Positions 41,102 through 50,092 of a stretch of DNA of 64,000 bases are shown in pieces (positions within the stretch are counted from its first letter, which is position 1; the number at the start of each line of letters is the position of its first letter). A program made the translations under genes and the position numbers. The stretch comes from Rhodothermales bacterium (lineage in GTDB: Bacteria > Bacteroidota > Rhodothermia > Rhodothermales > JAHQVL01), in NCBI GenBank assembly GCA_041391505.1, contig JAWKNW010000010.1, positions 1-64,000 on the forward strand, read 5' to 3'. The notes under the pieces were generated by a model. It saw nothing but the letters and a program-made list of their open reading frames with translations. It was not told where the DNA came from and ran no database searches.

Positions 41102-42427
41102 ATGGCTACCTCCGCCTATGTCGAGCGCCTGGTCAATCTGATCGATCCGGACGCCAATCTTTATTTTTCGCACTCCCGCGAAGAAGCCGAAGCGGCCGTC
41201 GCTTCGGGGGATCCGGCCCGCGTTCGCGCCATCGACGGCCAGTTCGCGATCGTCCAGAAGGAAGGCCGGCTCGTACGCATGGCCCGCTCCATCGGCCGGC
41301 CGATGCGGTACTTCCTCGCCAAGCGCATGGAGGGGCCCTGCCTGATCGTCGCCGAGCGCATGGACGAGTTGCTCGGCCAGCTCCAGAAAGAAGGGCTCGA
41401 CGATCAGTTTCATCCGTCGTACACCCGCATGGTGCCGGCGCATCACGTCGTGGAAATCGAACTCATCGGCTGCCCGGACCCCAACCCGCGCTACGAGCGC
41501 TTCTTCACCCCGGAACGCAACGCGCTGCCGGCCGACCTCGACGCCATCGGCCGCGCGTATATCGGCGCCCTGTCGGACGCGTGCCACCGGTGGCTCGACG
41601 CCATCCCGGCGCGCGAACCGATCGGTGTCCTCTTTTCTGGCGGGATCGATAGCGGGGCCGTGTTCCTCACCCTCTACGACGCGCTGCTGAAGCGAGGCGA
41701 ATCGCCGGCGCGCCTCAAGGCCTTCACCCTTTCGGTGCAAAACGGCCCGGATGCCCAGCAGGCGCTCAACTTCCTGGCCTCGCTCGGCCTCGGGATGTTC
41801 CTCGAGGTGATGGAGGTCGCGCTCGAAGACCTCGACTACCGCGACGCCGTAAAGGTCATCGAGGACTACAAGCCGCTCGACGTCCAGGCCGCCACCATGG
41901 CCCTCGCCCTCTGCCGCGCGATCCGCGCCCGTTACCCGGACTGGCGCTACCTCGCCGACGGCGACGGGGGCGACGAGAACCTGAAAGACTACCCCATCGA
42001 GGACAACCCGGAGCTGACGATCCGCAGCGTGCTCAACAACCTGATGCTGTACCAGGAGGGCTGGGGCGTGCACGCGATCAAGCATTCGCTGACCTACTCC
42101 GGCGGCCAGAGCCGCGGCCACGTGCGTTCCTACGCGCCGGCGCGCGCGCTGGGCTTCAGCGGCTTCAGCCCCTTTGCGCTGCCCAACGTCATCGAGGTGG
42201 CGGAAGGGATCCCGTTTATCGAACTCACCGACTGGGATCACAGCAGGCTCTACGCCCTCAAAGGCGACATCGTGCGCCGCGGCGTCGAAGCCGTCACCGG
42301 CATGGCGATGCCCGTGTACGAAAAACGCCGCTTCCAGCACGGCGTCGTGCCGGGCGATGGGTCGGGCGCGTTATTCCCCCAGGGCGACGCGGCCTACCGG
42401 CGCGCCTTCGATGCCGTCTTCCGCTGA
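41102..42427 (+). CDS. Asparagine-synthase-like ligase without glutaminase nucleophile
   Basis: 441 residues from ATG 41102 (MATSAYVERL). Residues 20-125 resemble a degenerate Ntn glutaminase domain, but the essential Cys2 is absent. The ATP-pyrophosphatase core starts at IGVLFSGGIDSG (174-185) and continues with LADGDGGDENLKDYPI, as in AsnB and beta-lactam synthetase. Such proteins adenylate a carboxylate and join it to an amine or ammonia not derived from their own glutaminase. The radical SAM gene begins 17 bp before its stop, so both act in one pathway. Substrate unknown. Confidence 0.82.
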   Translation: MATSAYVERLVNLIDPDANLYFSHSREEAEAAVASGDPARVRAIDGQFAIVQKEGRLVRMARSIGRPMRYFLAKRMEGPCLIVAERMDELLGQLQKEGLDDQFHPSYTRMVPAHHVVEIELIGCPDPNPRYERFFTPERNALPADLDAIGRAYIGALSDACHRWLDAIPAREPIGVLFSGGIDSGAVFLTLYDALLKRGESPARLKAFTLSVQNGPDAQQALNFLASLGLGMFLEVMEVALEDLDYRDAVKVIEDYKPLDVQAATMALALCRAIRARYPDWRYLADGDGGDENLKDYPIEDNPELTIRSVLNNLMLYQEGWGVHAIKHSLTYSGGQSRGHVRSYAPARALGFSGFSPFALPNVIEVAEGIPFIELTDWDHSRLYALKGDIVRRGVEAVTGMAMPVYEKRRFQHGVVPGDGSGALFPQGDAAYRRAFDAVFR

Positions 42428-43358
42428 CGCGCAGGCCGGTCTTCCGCCGGCCGATCTCTCGCCGTATCGCCCCTACGCCTGGCTCGCCGAGCCCGAGCGC
42501 ACCGCCGCCGGCGCGGTCGAGGAGGTCGCCACGATCTTCCTCACCAACCGCCGCTGCCCGTTTTCGTGCATCATGTGCGACCTGTGGAAGCACACGCTCG
42601 ACGCCCCCACCCCGCCCGGCGCGATCCCGCGTCAGATCGACTACGCGCTCGAACGCCTCCCGCCGGCGCGCCATATCAAGCTCTACAACAGCGGCAACTT
42701 CTTCGACGCGAAGGCCATCCCGCCGGCCGACCACCCCGCCATCGCCGAACGCGTCGCGGGCTTCGAGACCGTCATCGTCGAAAACCATCCGAAGCTCTGC
42801 ACGGACGACGTGCTCCGCTTTCGGGACCGCCTCGCCGGGCAACTCGAAGTCGCGATCGGCCTCGAGACATCCCACGCGCCGACGCTCGCCCGGCTCAACA
42901 AAGGCATGACCCTCGACGACGTGCGCCGCGCGGCCGACTTCCTCCTGACCAACGGCATCCGGATCCGCGCCTTCGTTCTGCTGCGTCCGCCCTTCACGAC
43001 CGAGGAAGAAGGCGTCGAACGCGCCATTGCCTCGCTCGAGTTCGCCTTTTCGCTGGGCATCGGGTGCTGCGCCGTGATCCCGACGCGGGACGGGACCGCC
43101 GCGATGGATGCGCTGAGGTCGTCGGGCGACTTTGCGCCGCCGGCGCTGACGTCGCTGGAGCGCGTGGCGGACGCCGGCGTCGCGATGGGCCGCGGCCGCG
43201 TCTTCGTGGACCTGTGGGATGTGGCGCGTTTTTACGACTGCGCGGCCTGCGGGCCGGCGCGCAAGGAACGCCTCCACCGGATGAATCTCGAACAGCGCGT
43301 CCTGCCGGCCGCCCGCTGCATGTCGCCCAGGTGCGCGGCCTCCCGTTCCACAGCCTGA
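42411..43358 (+). CDS. Radical SAM protein, RaSEA/TIGR01210-like
   Basis: 315 residues from ATG 42411, overlapping the previous gene by 17 bp. The cluster motif is C49-x3-C53-x2-C56 (RRCPFSCIMCDLW), followed by HIKLYNSGNFFD, VENHPKL, QLEVAIGLET and FVLLRPPF, all in the order seen in the family that includes the archaeal archaeosine synthase RaSEA and Elp3-like bacterial homologues. A C-terminal CAACGPAR-type segment (about 280) could be a metal site. The ligase-radical SAM pair suggests stepwise amide formation and rearrangement or bond cleavage (inference). Confidence 0.78.
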   Translation: MPSSADAQAGLPPADLSPYRPYAWLAEPERTAAGAVEEVATIFLTNRRCPFSCIMCDLWKHTLDAPTPPGAIPRQIDYALERLPPARHIKLYNSGNFFDAKAIPPADHPAIAERVAGFETVIVENHPKLCTDDVLRFRDRLAGQLEVAIGLETSHAPTLARLNKGMTLDDVRRAADFLLTNGIRIRAFVLLRPPFTTEEEGVERAIASLEFAFSLGIGCCAVIPTRDGTAAMDALRSSGDFAPPALTSLERVADAGVAMGRGRVFVDLWDVARFYDCAACGPARKERLHRMNLEQRVLPAARCMSPRCAASRSTA

Positions 43359-43385
43359 TTCGGACCCCGGTGACGGCGTGGCCCT

Positions 43386-44864
43386 TTAGCGGACGAGCAG
43401 GATGGGATGGGTGGACACCTCCGCGCCGGCGGTGAGCCGCAGCACGTACATCCCGCTCGCGAGCGGTCCCTGGCGCCGGCTATCCCACACCACCTCGTGC
43501 GCGCCGGCGGGCTGCTGCCCCTGCTCGATGACGCCCAGATCCTGTCCGCTCGCCGTGTAGACCCGGAGGTCGACGTACGCCGGCTCGTCCAGGCGGTAGG
43601 TGATCGTGGTGCGATCCGCGAACGGGTTCGGGTAGTTCCCGATGCGCGCGCCGGCCGTCGGCGGAACGGGCTCCTCGACGGCCGTGCCGTCGGCATGGAT
43701 GGAGACGGCGTACTGGGCGGCCCATTCGAGCGTCTCGTCCGCGCCGGTGTGGCAGCCGAGACAGGCAAAGTCGAGCGTCATGGTGTACCATCCACTTGGC
43801 CCCGGCTTGAGGAACGCGCCGTCCGCCGTGAACATCGAGTCGCGCGGACTCGCGTCGGCGCCGATGCGCCAGATGTGCGAGGCGACATCGCCCCGCGCGC
43901 CGCCGTTATCGTACGTGATCCCCACGGCCGACTTGCTCGCCGGCGCCATGTGGCAATCGACGCACGTCGTCGGCTCGGGGTGGTTCGACACGGTCGTGGT
44001 GTGGCAGTCCTGGCACATGCGCCGGATGGGGTTCAGCGGCCGGCCGTTGAAGTCCTTGCCCGCGATCTCGCTGAACCGGAGGGGGAGATGCGGTTCGTGG
44101 CAGGTCGCGCAGGTAAAAAACCCAAGCGAGCCATGGCGAGAGCCCTCCAGTTCCTGATACTGGGCGTGGTTGATCGCAAAACCGTCCGACGCCGGGATGG
44201 GGGCGTGTTTGCCCCCGTTGTTGTGGCAGTCGCCGCAGCGCTCCTGGAGCACCCGCAACTCGCCTTCGCTGGTCGAAAAGCGGCGCGTGACGTGGTCGCT
44301 ACTCGGGCCGTGGCATCCCTCGCACTGGACGCCCAGTTCGGTCCAGCTGCCCAGGCTGTCGGCGGGGTTGCCGTTCCAGGAGCCGGCCTCGGTCACTCCC
44401 GTCATGTGGCACTGCGAGCACTCCACGTCGAACTTGAGCGCTTCGCCCGGGTGGTAAGGCACCCACGAGCCATCCTCCAGGTTGTACTGGGCGGACGCGT
44501 CCGTCGTGTGCTGGTAGCCGTCGGCGCGGATGTAGGTGGCCTTCCAGGCGTATCCGCCGAGGACATACGGGAAGGCGGACCAGTCGGGATTGCCGGGAGG
44601 CGGCATCAGGCCGGCGTCGTTGGTGCCGGCCGGGAAAGTCGGGTTGGATACCGTGGCGGCAAAAGGATGCGCGGTCTTGTTCGCCTCTTCCCAGATGTTG
44701 TAGCCGGCCGAGCTCAGGTCGGTCTCGGCGTGGCACGTGATGCACGCTTCGGACCCGATGAACGCCTGCGGCGCCGAGGAATACACGCGCGCCGGCTGCA
44801 GACCGAAGAACAGCAGGGCCGGAACGAGCAGGCTCAGGGTAAGACCCAGGAGGAGCGTTTTCAC
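43386..44864 (-). CDS. Octaheme c-type cytochrome with type IX sorting tail
   Basis: 492 residues if started at GTG 44864, which gives a signal peptide KTLLLGLTLSLLVPALLFF; a TTG at 44918 would add 18 residues. Eight CxxCH heme motifs: CITCH, CSQCH, CEGCH, CGDCH, CATCH, CQDCH, CVDCH and CLGCH. A C-terminal sorting domain begins GNYPNPFADRTTITYRL (about 415) and ends in ILLVR, so the protein is sent to the cell surface or released. It may carry electrons outside the cell, or reduce a substrate such as nitrite-type octahemes; no lysine-ligated CxxCK site is seen. It is third behind a TonB receptor and a beta-helix protein. Confidence 0.9.
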   Translation of the reverse strand: MKTLLLGLTLSLLVPALLFFGLQPARVYSSAPQAFIGSEACITCHAETDLSSAGYNIWEEANKTAHPFAATVSNPTFPAGTNDAGLMPPPGNPDWSAFPYVLGGYAWKATYIRADGYQHTTDASAQYNLEDGSWVPYHPGEALKFDVECSQCHMTGVTEAGSWNGNPADSLGSWTELGVQCEGCHGPSSDHVTRRFSTSEGELRVLQERCGDCHNNGGKHAPIPASDGFAINHAQYQELEGSRHGSLGFFTCATCHEPHLPLRFSEIAGKDFNGRPLNPIRRMCQDCHTTTVSNHPEPTTCVDCHMAPASKSAVGITYDNGGARGDVASHIWRIGADASPRDSMFTADGAFLKPGPSGWYTMTLDFACLGCHTGADETLEWAAQYAVSIHADGTAVEEPVPPTAGARIGNYPNPFADRTTITYRLDEPAYVDLRVYTASGQDLGVIEQGQQPAGAHEVVWDSRRQGPLASGMYVLRLTAGAEVSTHPILLVR

Positions 44865-44979
44865 ATCGGGCGCGAGGCTGGCGACGGGAACGATGATCGA
44901 CACGCCACCCCGTTGCACAAAGGGCTATCCCCGGCCGTATGCGGAAATAGCCCCCTGTGCAACGTTCGTGGCGTACAGC

Positions 44980-46692
44980 TTACTTCAGCAGCACCATCTT
45001 GCCGGTCTGAGCCACCACGTCCGTGGCGCTCTTCGCGACAACCTGGTACAGGTACATGCCCGAGGCGAGCGACGACGCATCGACGTTCACCGACTGGCGG
45101 GCGCCGGCCTGGAACGACTGCGCGGCGATGGTCATCACGTTGCGGCCCAGGATGTCGTAGATGTGGACGCTGACGTCAGCCGGCGCGGCGAGGTCGAACA
45201 CGACCGTCGTCTTCGGATTAAACGGGTTCGGGAAGTTGCCGTGGAGCGCGAACGCTGCAGGGACTTCACCGAATTCCTCGTTGGCGACGATGGTGCCCTG
45301 GCCACCGCCGGCAGCCAGCCATGCGGCCTTCTGCTCGGGGAACCAGTTCAGGTCGCCGATCGGGAAGCCGCCGGTGCCGCCCGTATAGGAGGCGGCCGCC
45401 ATGTCGTACGAGAAGTCTTCAGGCAACGGCCAGGGGCTTCCCGGTACCGAAACGAGCGGGTCGTACTCGGCGTAGTTCGTGCCGAAGTCGCAGCCCGGAT
45501 CGACCGGATCCGTCTTGCAGAAGGTGGTGTACCAGGCGGTCGCGTAGTTCACCGCGCGGTCTTCCGGCGGAGGCGCCGCGAAGCCGGGATCCTCTTCGAG
45601 GTTGTTCGCCATGGTCACGAGGCCTTCGGACATCTGCTGCACACCCAGGGGCGAAAGCAACGAGTAAATCTGGAGCGTGTCGTTGCTGTTGTAGTAGTCC
45701 TTCAGGTTGGGCGCCCAGTAAATGTTGTTGTTCGTGATCCGGACGTTGCGATCCGTCTCCGCGAAGCCGAGGCCGTCCGCCTTGAGCGAATCGAGCGGCC
45801 ACAACGCACCGACGTCCGTGCGCCCGATGACCGCGCCGCCGAAGTAGTCATATTCGGTGGTGATGTCGCCGAGCGAGGCCACGTTGATCAGCTGGTTGTT
45901 GGTGAACGTCCCGTTCATGATGCGGCTTTTGTGGACGCGCGCATCGTTGCGGGAGATCGAGCCGACGTTGAACAGCGTGTTGTGGTTGAAGAAGTAGTTC
46001 TTGATGAACGCACCGCTCTCACGCGTGACCTCGGAGGTCATGTTGTAGAACGTGTTGTTCTCCAGATAGAACAGCTCGGGGTTCGTGCCGCGCGGATCGA
46101 GGAACTTGCCGTTGCCCGGGTCTGCGCCGTTGATGAGGTTGCGGACCACCGAGTTGGTGACCTTGAGCGTGACGCCCGGCGTGTTGACGCGGACGCCCAG
46201 CCAGGTAGCCACCTCGAAGATGCACTGATCGATCACGCCCGTGATCCCTTCGGTGCCGATGACGATGCCGTTGCTGTTGTCGCCGCCGGCGTCGCTCCGG
46301 TTGAGGATCCAGAGACCGCGCAGCGTGAAGTCGCCGTTCATCTGCATCTGCGGGTTGTCCGCGGTGCCGTCTTCACGGACACCCGGCTGCACCACGGGGG
46401 GCGCGCCTTCGCCATCCGCGGCGACGATCTGGAGGTGGTAACCGCCTTCGTGCCGGAGCCGGCCGTTGGTCAGGTAGCGGCCGTTCCGCTCAAGCACGTA
46501 AATGGCTTCCGGGTTGCGGCGGGTGCCGTCGGCGAGGGTATCGCCCTGGATGACGTCGTTGATGGTGCCGAAGCCCTGGGGCACCGGTACCAGTTCCTGA
46601 GCCTGGGCCTTGCCGGCGCCGAGCGTAACGCTCAGCAGCAGCAGGAACAGCCCGGCCGAGGCGATTCGAGTGAGTTTGGTAGTCATGTGCAT
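44980..46692 (-). CDS. Secreted parallel beta-helix protein with sorting tail
   Basis: 570 residues from ATG 46692 (MHMTTKLTRIAS); ATG 46686 is equally possible. Signal peptide to about AQAQ (residue 30). The central part (about 60-390) has the short strand-turn pattern of a right-handed beta helix: FTLRGLWILNRSD, GVIDQCIFEVATWLGVRV, TNSVVRNLING, ENNTFYNMTS, NNNIYWAPN. The C-terminus is a type IX sorting domain (GNFPNPFNPKTTVVFDL, IYDILGRNV). Such folds bind or cut polysaccharides, often pectin or alginate; no lyase catalytic set is clear. The TonB receptor upstream probably imports what it binds or releases. Confidence 0.85.
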   Translation of the reverse strand: MHMTTKLTRIASAGLFLLLLSVTLGAGKAQAQELVPVPQGFGTINDVIQGDTLADGTRRNPEAIYVLERNGRYLTNGRLRHEGGYHLQIVAADGEGAPPVVQPGVREDGTADNPQMQMNGDFTLRGLWILNRSDAGGDNSNGIVIGTEGITGVIDQCIFEVATWLGVRVNTPGVTLKVTNSVVRNLINGADPGNGKFLDPRGTNPELFYLENNTFYNMTSEVTRESGAFIKNYFFNHNTLFNVGSISRNDARVHKSRIMNGTFTNNQLINVASLGDITTEYDYFGGAVIGRTDVGALWPLDSLKADGLGFAETDRNVRITNNNIYWAPNLKDYYNSNDTLQIYSLLSPLGVQQMSEGLVTMANNLEEDPGFAAPPPEDRAVNYATAWYTTFCKTDPVDPGCDFGTNYAEYDPLVSVPGSPWPLPEDFSYDMAAASYTGGTGGFPIGDLNWFPEQKAAWLAAGGGQGTIVANEEFGEVPAAFALHGNFPNPFNPKTTVVFDLAAPADVSVHIYDILGRNVMTIAAQSFQAGARQSVNVDASSLASGMYLYQVVAKSATDVVAQTGKMVLLK

Positions 46693-46754
46693 GTGGTCGA
46701 TGGTTAGGGTGAGTTGAGGTAATCGTGGTTGCGGTTTAACAAGACTGGCGCCCG

Positions 46755-49634
46755 CTAGTAGCGGAATCGCACGCCGAGGTCGACGGTCCACCCGTAATAT
46801 TCCTGGGCGGTGGGAAAGCCCTCGATAACCTGGAAGGCACGGTCCGGTCGATCCGTGAAGTTGTTGGCGTTGAGGAACAGGCTGAGCCGCGGCGTGACCG
46901 CCTGCTTCACGGACAGGTCCCAGCGGACGTACGTGCCCGTGAACTGGTCCAGCTCCGGCACCGTCCCGACGCCGTTGAGGCTTTCGCCCTGCAGCAGCAT
47001 CGACACGCGACCGGAGAACCCTTTCAGGTCGTAGCCGACGGAAAAGTTGGCGATGTTGGCCGCCTGATTGATCATGTTGCCCACGCGGAACGTGTCGACG
47101 CGGACGAAGCCGAAGCCCGACGGATTCCGCTGCAGCAGGGAGCGCGGATACTGCGTTTCGGATTCGATGCGCGTGTAGTTCACGTTAAACACGATGCCGT
47201 TGAAGGGCTTGGGCAGGAAGCTGAGGTTGGTCTGCCAGTCGACCTCATACCCCTTCACTTCGGTCGTGCCGGTGTTGTTGAACGGCTCCGTCACGGTATA
47301 GCCCCGCGTATCCGCCGGCAGATCGAGTTCCGCCGGCACGAGCACCGGCGCGTTGCGGGTGTAAATGAGGCCCTTGATATCCTTGGTGTAGCCGCCCAGG
47401 GTGAGCAGACCCAGCCGGTTGCTCTTGAAGGACAGGAAGACGTCGTAGTTGGTCGCCTCGGAAGGACGCAGCGCCGGGATGCCGCGGTTGACCGATCGGC
47501 CGTTCGTGCTGATCGTCAGGCGCGGCGAGATGTCGTAGTGGTTGGGACGCGAGATGGTCTCGGTGCGCGCCACGCGGATATCGAACCAGGAGGTCGGTTT
47601 GATACGCACGTGGATCATCGGCAGGACGTGGTGATAGCTCTGCGAGACCGTCGTGTCCAGACGCACGGCATCCGTCTGCCGGTCGTCTGCCGCACGCCCC
47701 TGCGCCGCGGTGTACTTCGTGTCGGTCTGCTCGTACCGTACGCCGGGCATCACCATGAACCAGCGGCCGATATTGAGTTCGGTCATGACGTACGCGGCGC
47801 TCAGGTCTTCGGTGTTCTGGAAGTCGTCGAACTCGCCCAGCGAGGAGCGGAAGTATTCGCCGCCGATGCGCTCGTAGGCCTGATTAATAAAGGTGAGATC
47901 GGGGGTAAAGCCGAAGGCGTACTGACCGTCCAGAAAATCCCCCGCGTCGTACCCGGTATCCAGGATGCGCTCCATGCCCAGGAAGCCCTGGCTGGCGAAG
48001 GTGAAGTCGATGTCGGGGAACGCGGCCTCGATCAGGTCCGCCCCGGGCCCGAACGTAAAGGGCATCAGCGAGCGCGATTCGTCGTTGAGGCGGTCCTTGT
48101 TGCGCAGCTTGCCGCCGGCTTTCACATAGCCGGCCATCTGCTTGCCGATGACGTACGGCACCTTGATATCCAGCTGGGCGAGCAGGTCGCGCTCGCGCAG
48201 CTTGTTCGTGCGGAAGTTGCCCGACGAGAAGGCCGTCTCGGACAGGGTATTGCGCGCCGCGGCCGGGATCAGCTCGGGGCCCTGGTCCTCGACGAGCGTC
48301 GCGGTGTCGAATCCGTTCCGTTCGTCGAACGTGAACTCGTTGTCGTACGGCGTCTCCCGGTTGGAGATGGCGCGGCTCAGGCCCCAGGTGATGAACGCCG
48401 GCCCGAGCTGGTATTCGCCGCTGATCTCGTTCGAGAGCAGGTCGGTGGTGATGTCCTGATCGCGGAGCCCGTAGCCCACGATGCGGTCCGAAATGCCGTA
48501 CGACTTCCGGTGCGTCACCACGTCGCGGTCGAGCCGGCTGAAGAAGTTGGTGAATTTGATCTTGCCGTGCGGCAGCCGGTAATCGAGCAACACCGACGCC
48601 CCGTAGCGCTTCCGGGCCTCGATACGATCGTTGAGGGTGAGCGAGCTGATGTACAGCGGCGCCAGCTCTCCTTCGACGGTCGCCTGGCCTTCCCGGCGGT
48701 ACGACGCGTTGAAGACGTCCGAACTCCGGTTTACATCCTCGGCATTGCCCTGGACGATCACCCCGAGCCGGTTGCCCAGGAACCGGTCGCTCACGCTGAT
48801 ACTACCCTTGAACTGCCCGAACTGCGTCTGCTGGTTGTTGTAGCCGCCCTGGATCCGCGCGTCGCTGTGAAAGCCCTCCGGGGCATCGGCCAGCTTGAAG
48901 TTGACCGACCCGCCGAGGTAGTCGCCGTCCTGGTCGGACGTGTGCGCCTTGGTCAGCTCGATGCCCGCGAGGAGGTCGGACGAGACCAGGCTGAGGTCGG
49001 TGCTGCGGTCGTCCGATGTCGCCGGCAGCTGCCGGCCGTTCACCGTCACGGTGTTGTACTGCGGCGCGAGCCCTCGGATGACGACCTTCTGCCCCTCGCC
49101 GGCGCTGCGTACCATGGATACGCCGGGCAGCCGGCCGACCGACTCGGCCGCGTTGGCGTCCGGCAGCTCCTGGATGCGCGCGGCGGAGACGACGTTGATG
49201 ATCGTGTTCGACGCCAGCTGCGCGTTGATGGCGGCGATCTGCCCTTCCGCCTGCGCGGTGACGATGATTTCCTGCCCCTCGATCACATCGAGTTCGAGTT
49301 CGACATCCAGCTGGATCGTCTCGTTGGGCACGATCGTCGCCGGCACGCGGACGGACCGGTATCCGACATAGGAGACGATCAGCGTCTGCGGCCCATCCGG
49401 AACGCCGGTCAGCCGGTATCGGCCATCCGAATCGGTAGCGGTTCCGAGCGCCGTCCCATCGACGACCACGGTGGCGCCGGGAAGCAGCTCGCCGGTGGCC
49501 CTGTCTTTCACGACGCCTTCGACGCCCCCGTTGACGGGGCGCTCGGGGCGGTCGAAACGGAAGCCGGGCGCCGGCGCGCCGAAGGAGGGTAGTGCCAGCA
49601 TCAGGCACAGGAGGGCAAAAACAACAGACTTCAT
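46755..49634 (-). CDS. TonB-dependent receptor, large
   Basis: 959 residues from ATG 49634 (MKSVVFALLCLMLALPSFG); the longer frame adds 23 residues without a signal. Order: carboxypeptidase-like domain (about 35-120; GVVKDRATGELLPGATVVVDG), plug with AESVGRLPGVSMVRSAGEG and GGSVNFKLADAP, and a 22-strand barrel ending GWTVDLGVRFRY with terminal aromatic. This is the form used for oligosaccharide or large ligand import. It is followed by the beta-helix and octaheme genes in the same direction. Confidence 0.93.
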   Translation of the reverse strand: MKSVVFALLCLMLALPSFGAPAPGFRFDRPERPVNGGVEGVVKDRATGELLPGATVVVDGTALGTATDSDGRYRLTGVPDGPQTLIVSYVGYRSVRVPATIVPNETIQLDVELELDVIEGQEIIVTAQAEGQIAAINAQLASNTIINVVSAARIQELPDANAAESVGRLPGVSMVRSAGEGQKVVIRGLAPQYNTVTVNGRQLPATSDDRSTDLSLVSSDLLAGIELTKAHTSDQDGDYLGGSVNFKLADAPEGFHSDARIQGGYNNQQTQFGQFKGSISVSDRFLGNRLGVIVQGNAEDVNRSSDVFNASYRREGQATVEGELAPLYISSLTLNDRIEARKRYGASVLLDYRLPHGKIKFTNFFSRLDRDVVTHRKSYGISDRIVGYGLRDQDITTDLLSNEISGEYQLGPAFITWGLSRAISNRETPYDNEFTFDERNGFDTATLVEDQGPELIPAAARNTLSETAFSSGNFRTNKLRERDLLAQLDIKVPYVIGKQMAGYVKAGGKLRNKDRLNDESRSLMPFTFGPGADLIEAAFPDIDFTFASQGFLGMERILDTGYDAGDFLDGQYAFGFTPDLTFINQAYERIGGEYFRSSLGEFDDFQNTEDLSAAYVMTELNIGRWFMVMPGVRYEQTDTKYTAAQGRAADDRQTDAVRLDTTVSQSYHHVLPMIHVRIKPTSWFDIRVARTETISRPNHYDISPRLTISTNGRSVNRGIPALRPSEATNYDVFLSFKSNRLGLLTLGGYTKDIKGLIYTRNAPVLVPAELDLPADTRGYTVTEPFNNTGTTEVKGYEVDWQTNLSFLPKPFNGIVFNVNYTRIESETQYPRSLLQRNPSGFGFVRVDTFRVGNMINQAANIANFSVGYDLKGFSGRVSMLLQGESLNGVGTVPELDQFTGTYVRWDLSVKQAVTPRLSLFLNANNFTDRPDRAFQVIEGFPTAQEYYGWTVDLGVRFRY

Positions 49635-50092
49635 TCGGGAGGGATCCGTGCTTGGTACGTTCGCGCAAATCCTGTCGGATGCCGCGAATGGTTCAAAAAT
49701 CAACGTGCCGTATTTCAGGCAACCGCCCCTGGGCCTTCAACTTGCGCCCCGTAACGGCAAACCCATGCATTCCCCGGAACGCATAGGTCTCACCGGGGTG
49801 TGGCACCCGGCAAAACATACCGACGGCGGACGGTGGATGCCCATCAGGAACGAGGGCGACCGCCTATCAGCAAAAAACGGTTGGTCAACCTAGGGAAAAA
49901 TGAGGTATGCAGCAAGCGAAGCCGCTTCTTTTGTAGGGGAATTTCCTTCGACCCTACAGGCCGGCCCCGGCGCGCCGGCGTCCCGGCGATGGACCGGCCC
50001 GGGAACATCCCGCCGCGCTGTTTTTACCCCATCGGTGATGCGAATGCGTGCATCGCGTTTCCTGCATCGACCACCCATCCTACGCCGCTTCC
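49635..50092. other. Divergent intergenic region
   Basis: 458 bp between the TonB receptor (minus) and the flavoprotein gene (plus). No gene is supported. A small imperfect hairpin AAGCGAAGCCGCTT occurs near 49914-49930, and CGGTTGGTCAACC near 49877-49890 is a partial palindrome. No family repeat is present. Confidence 0.45.
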
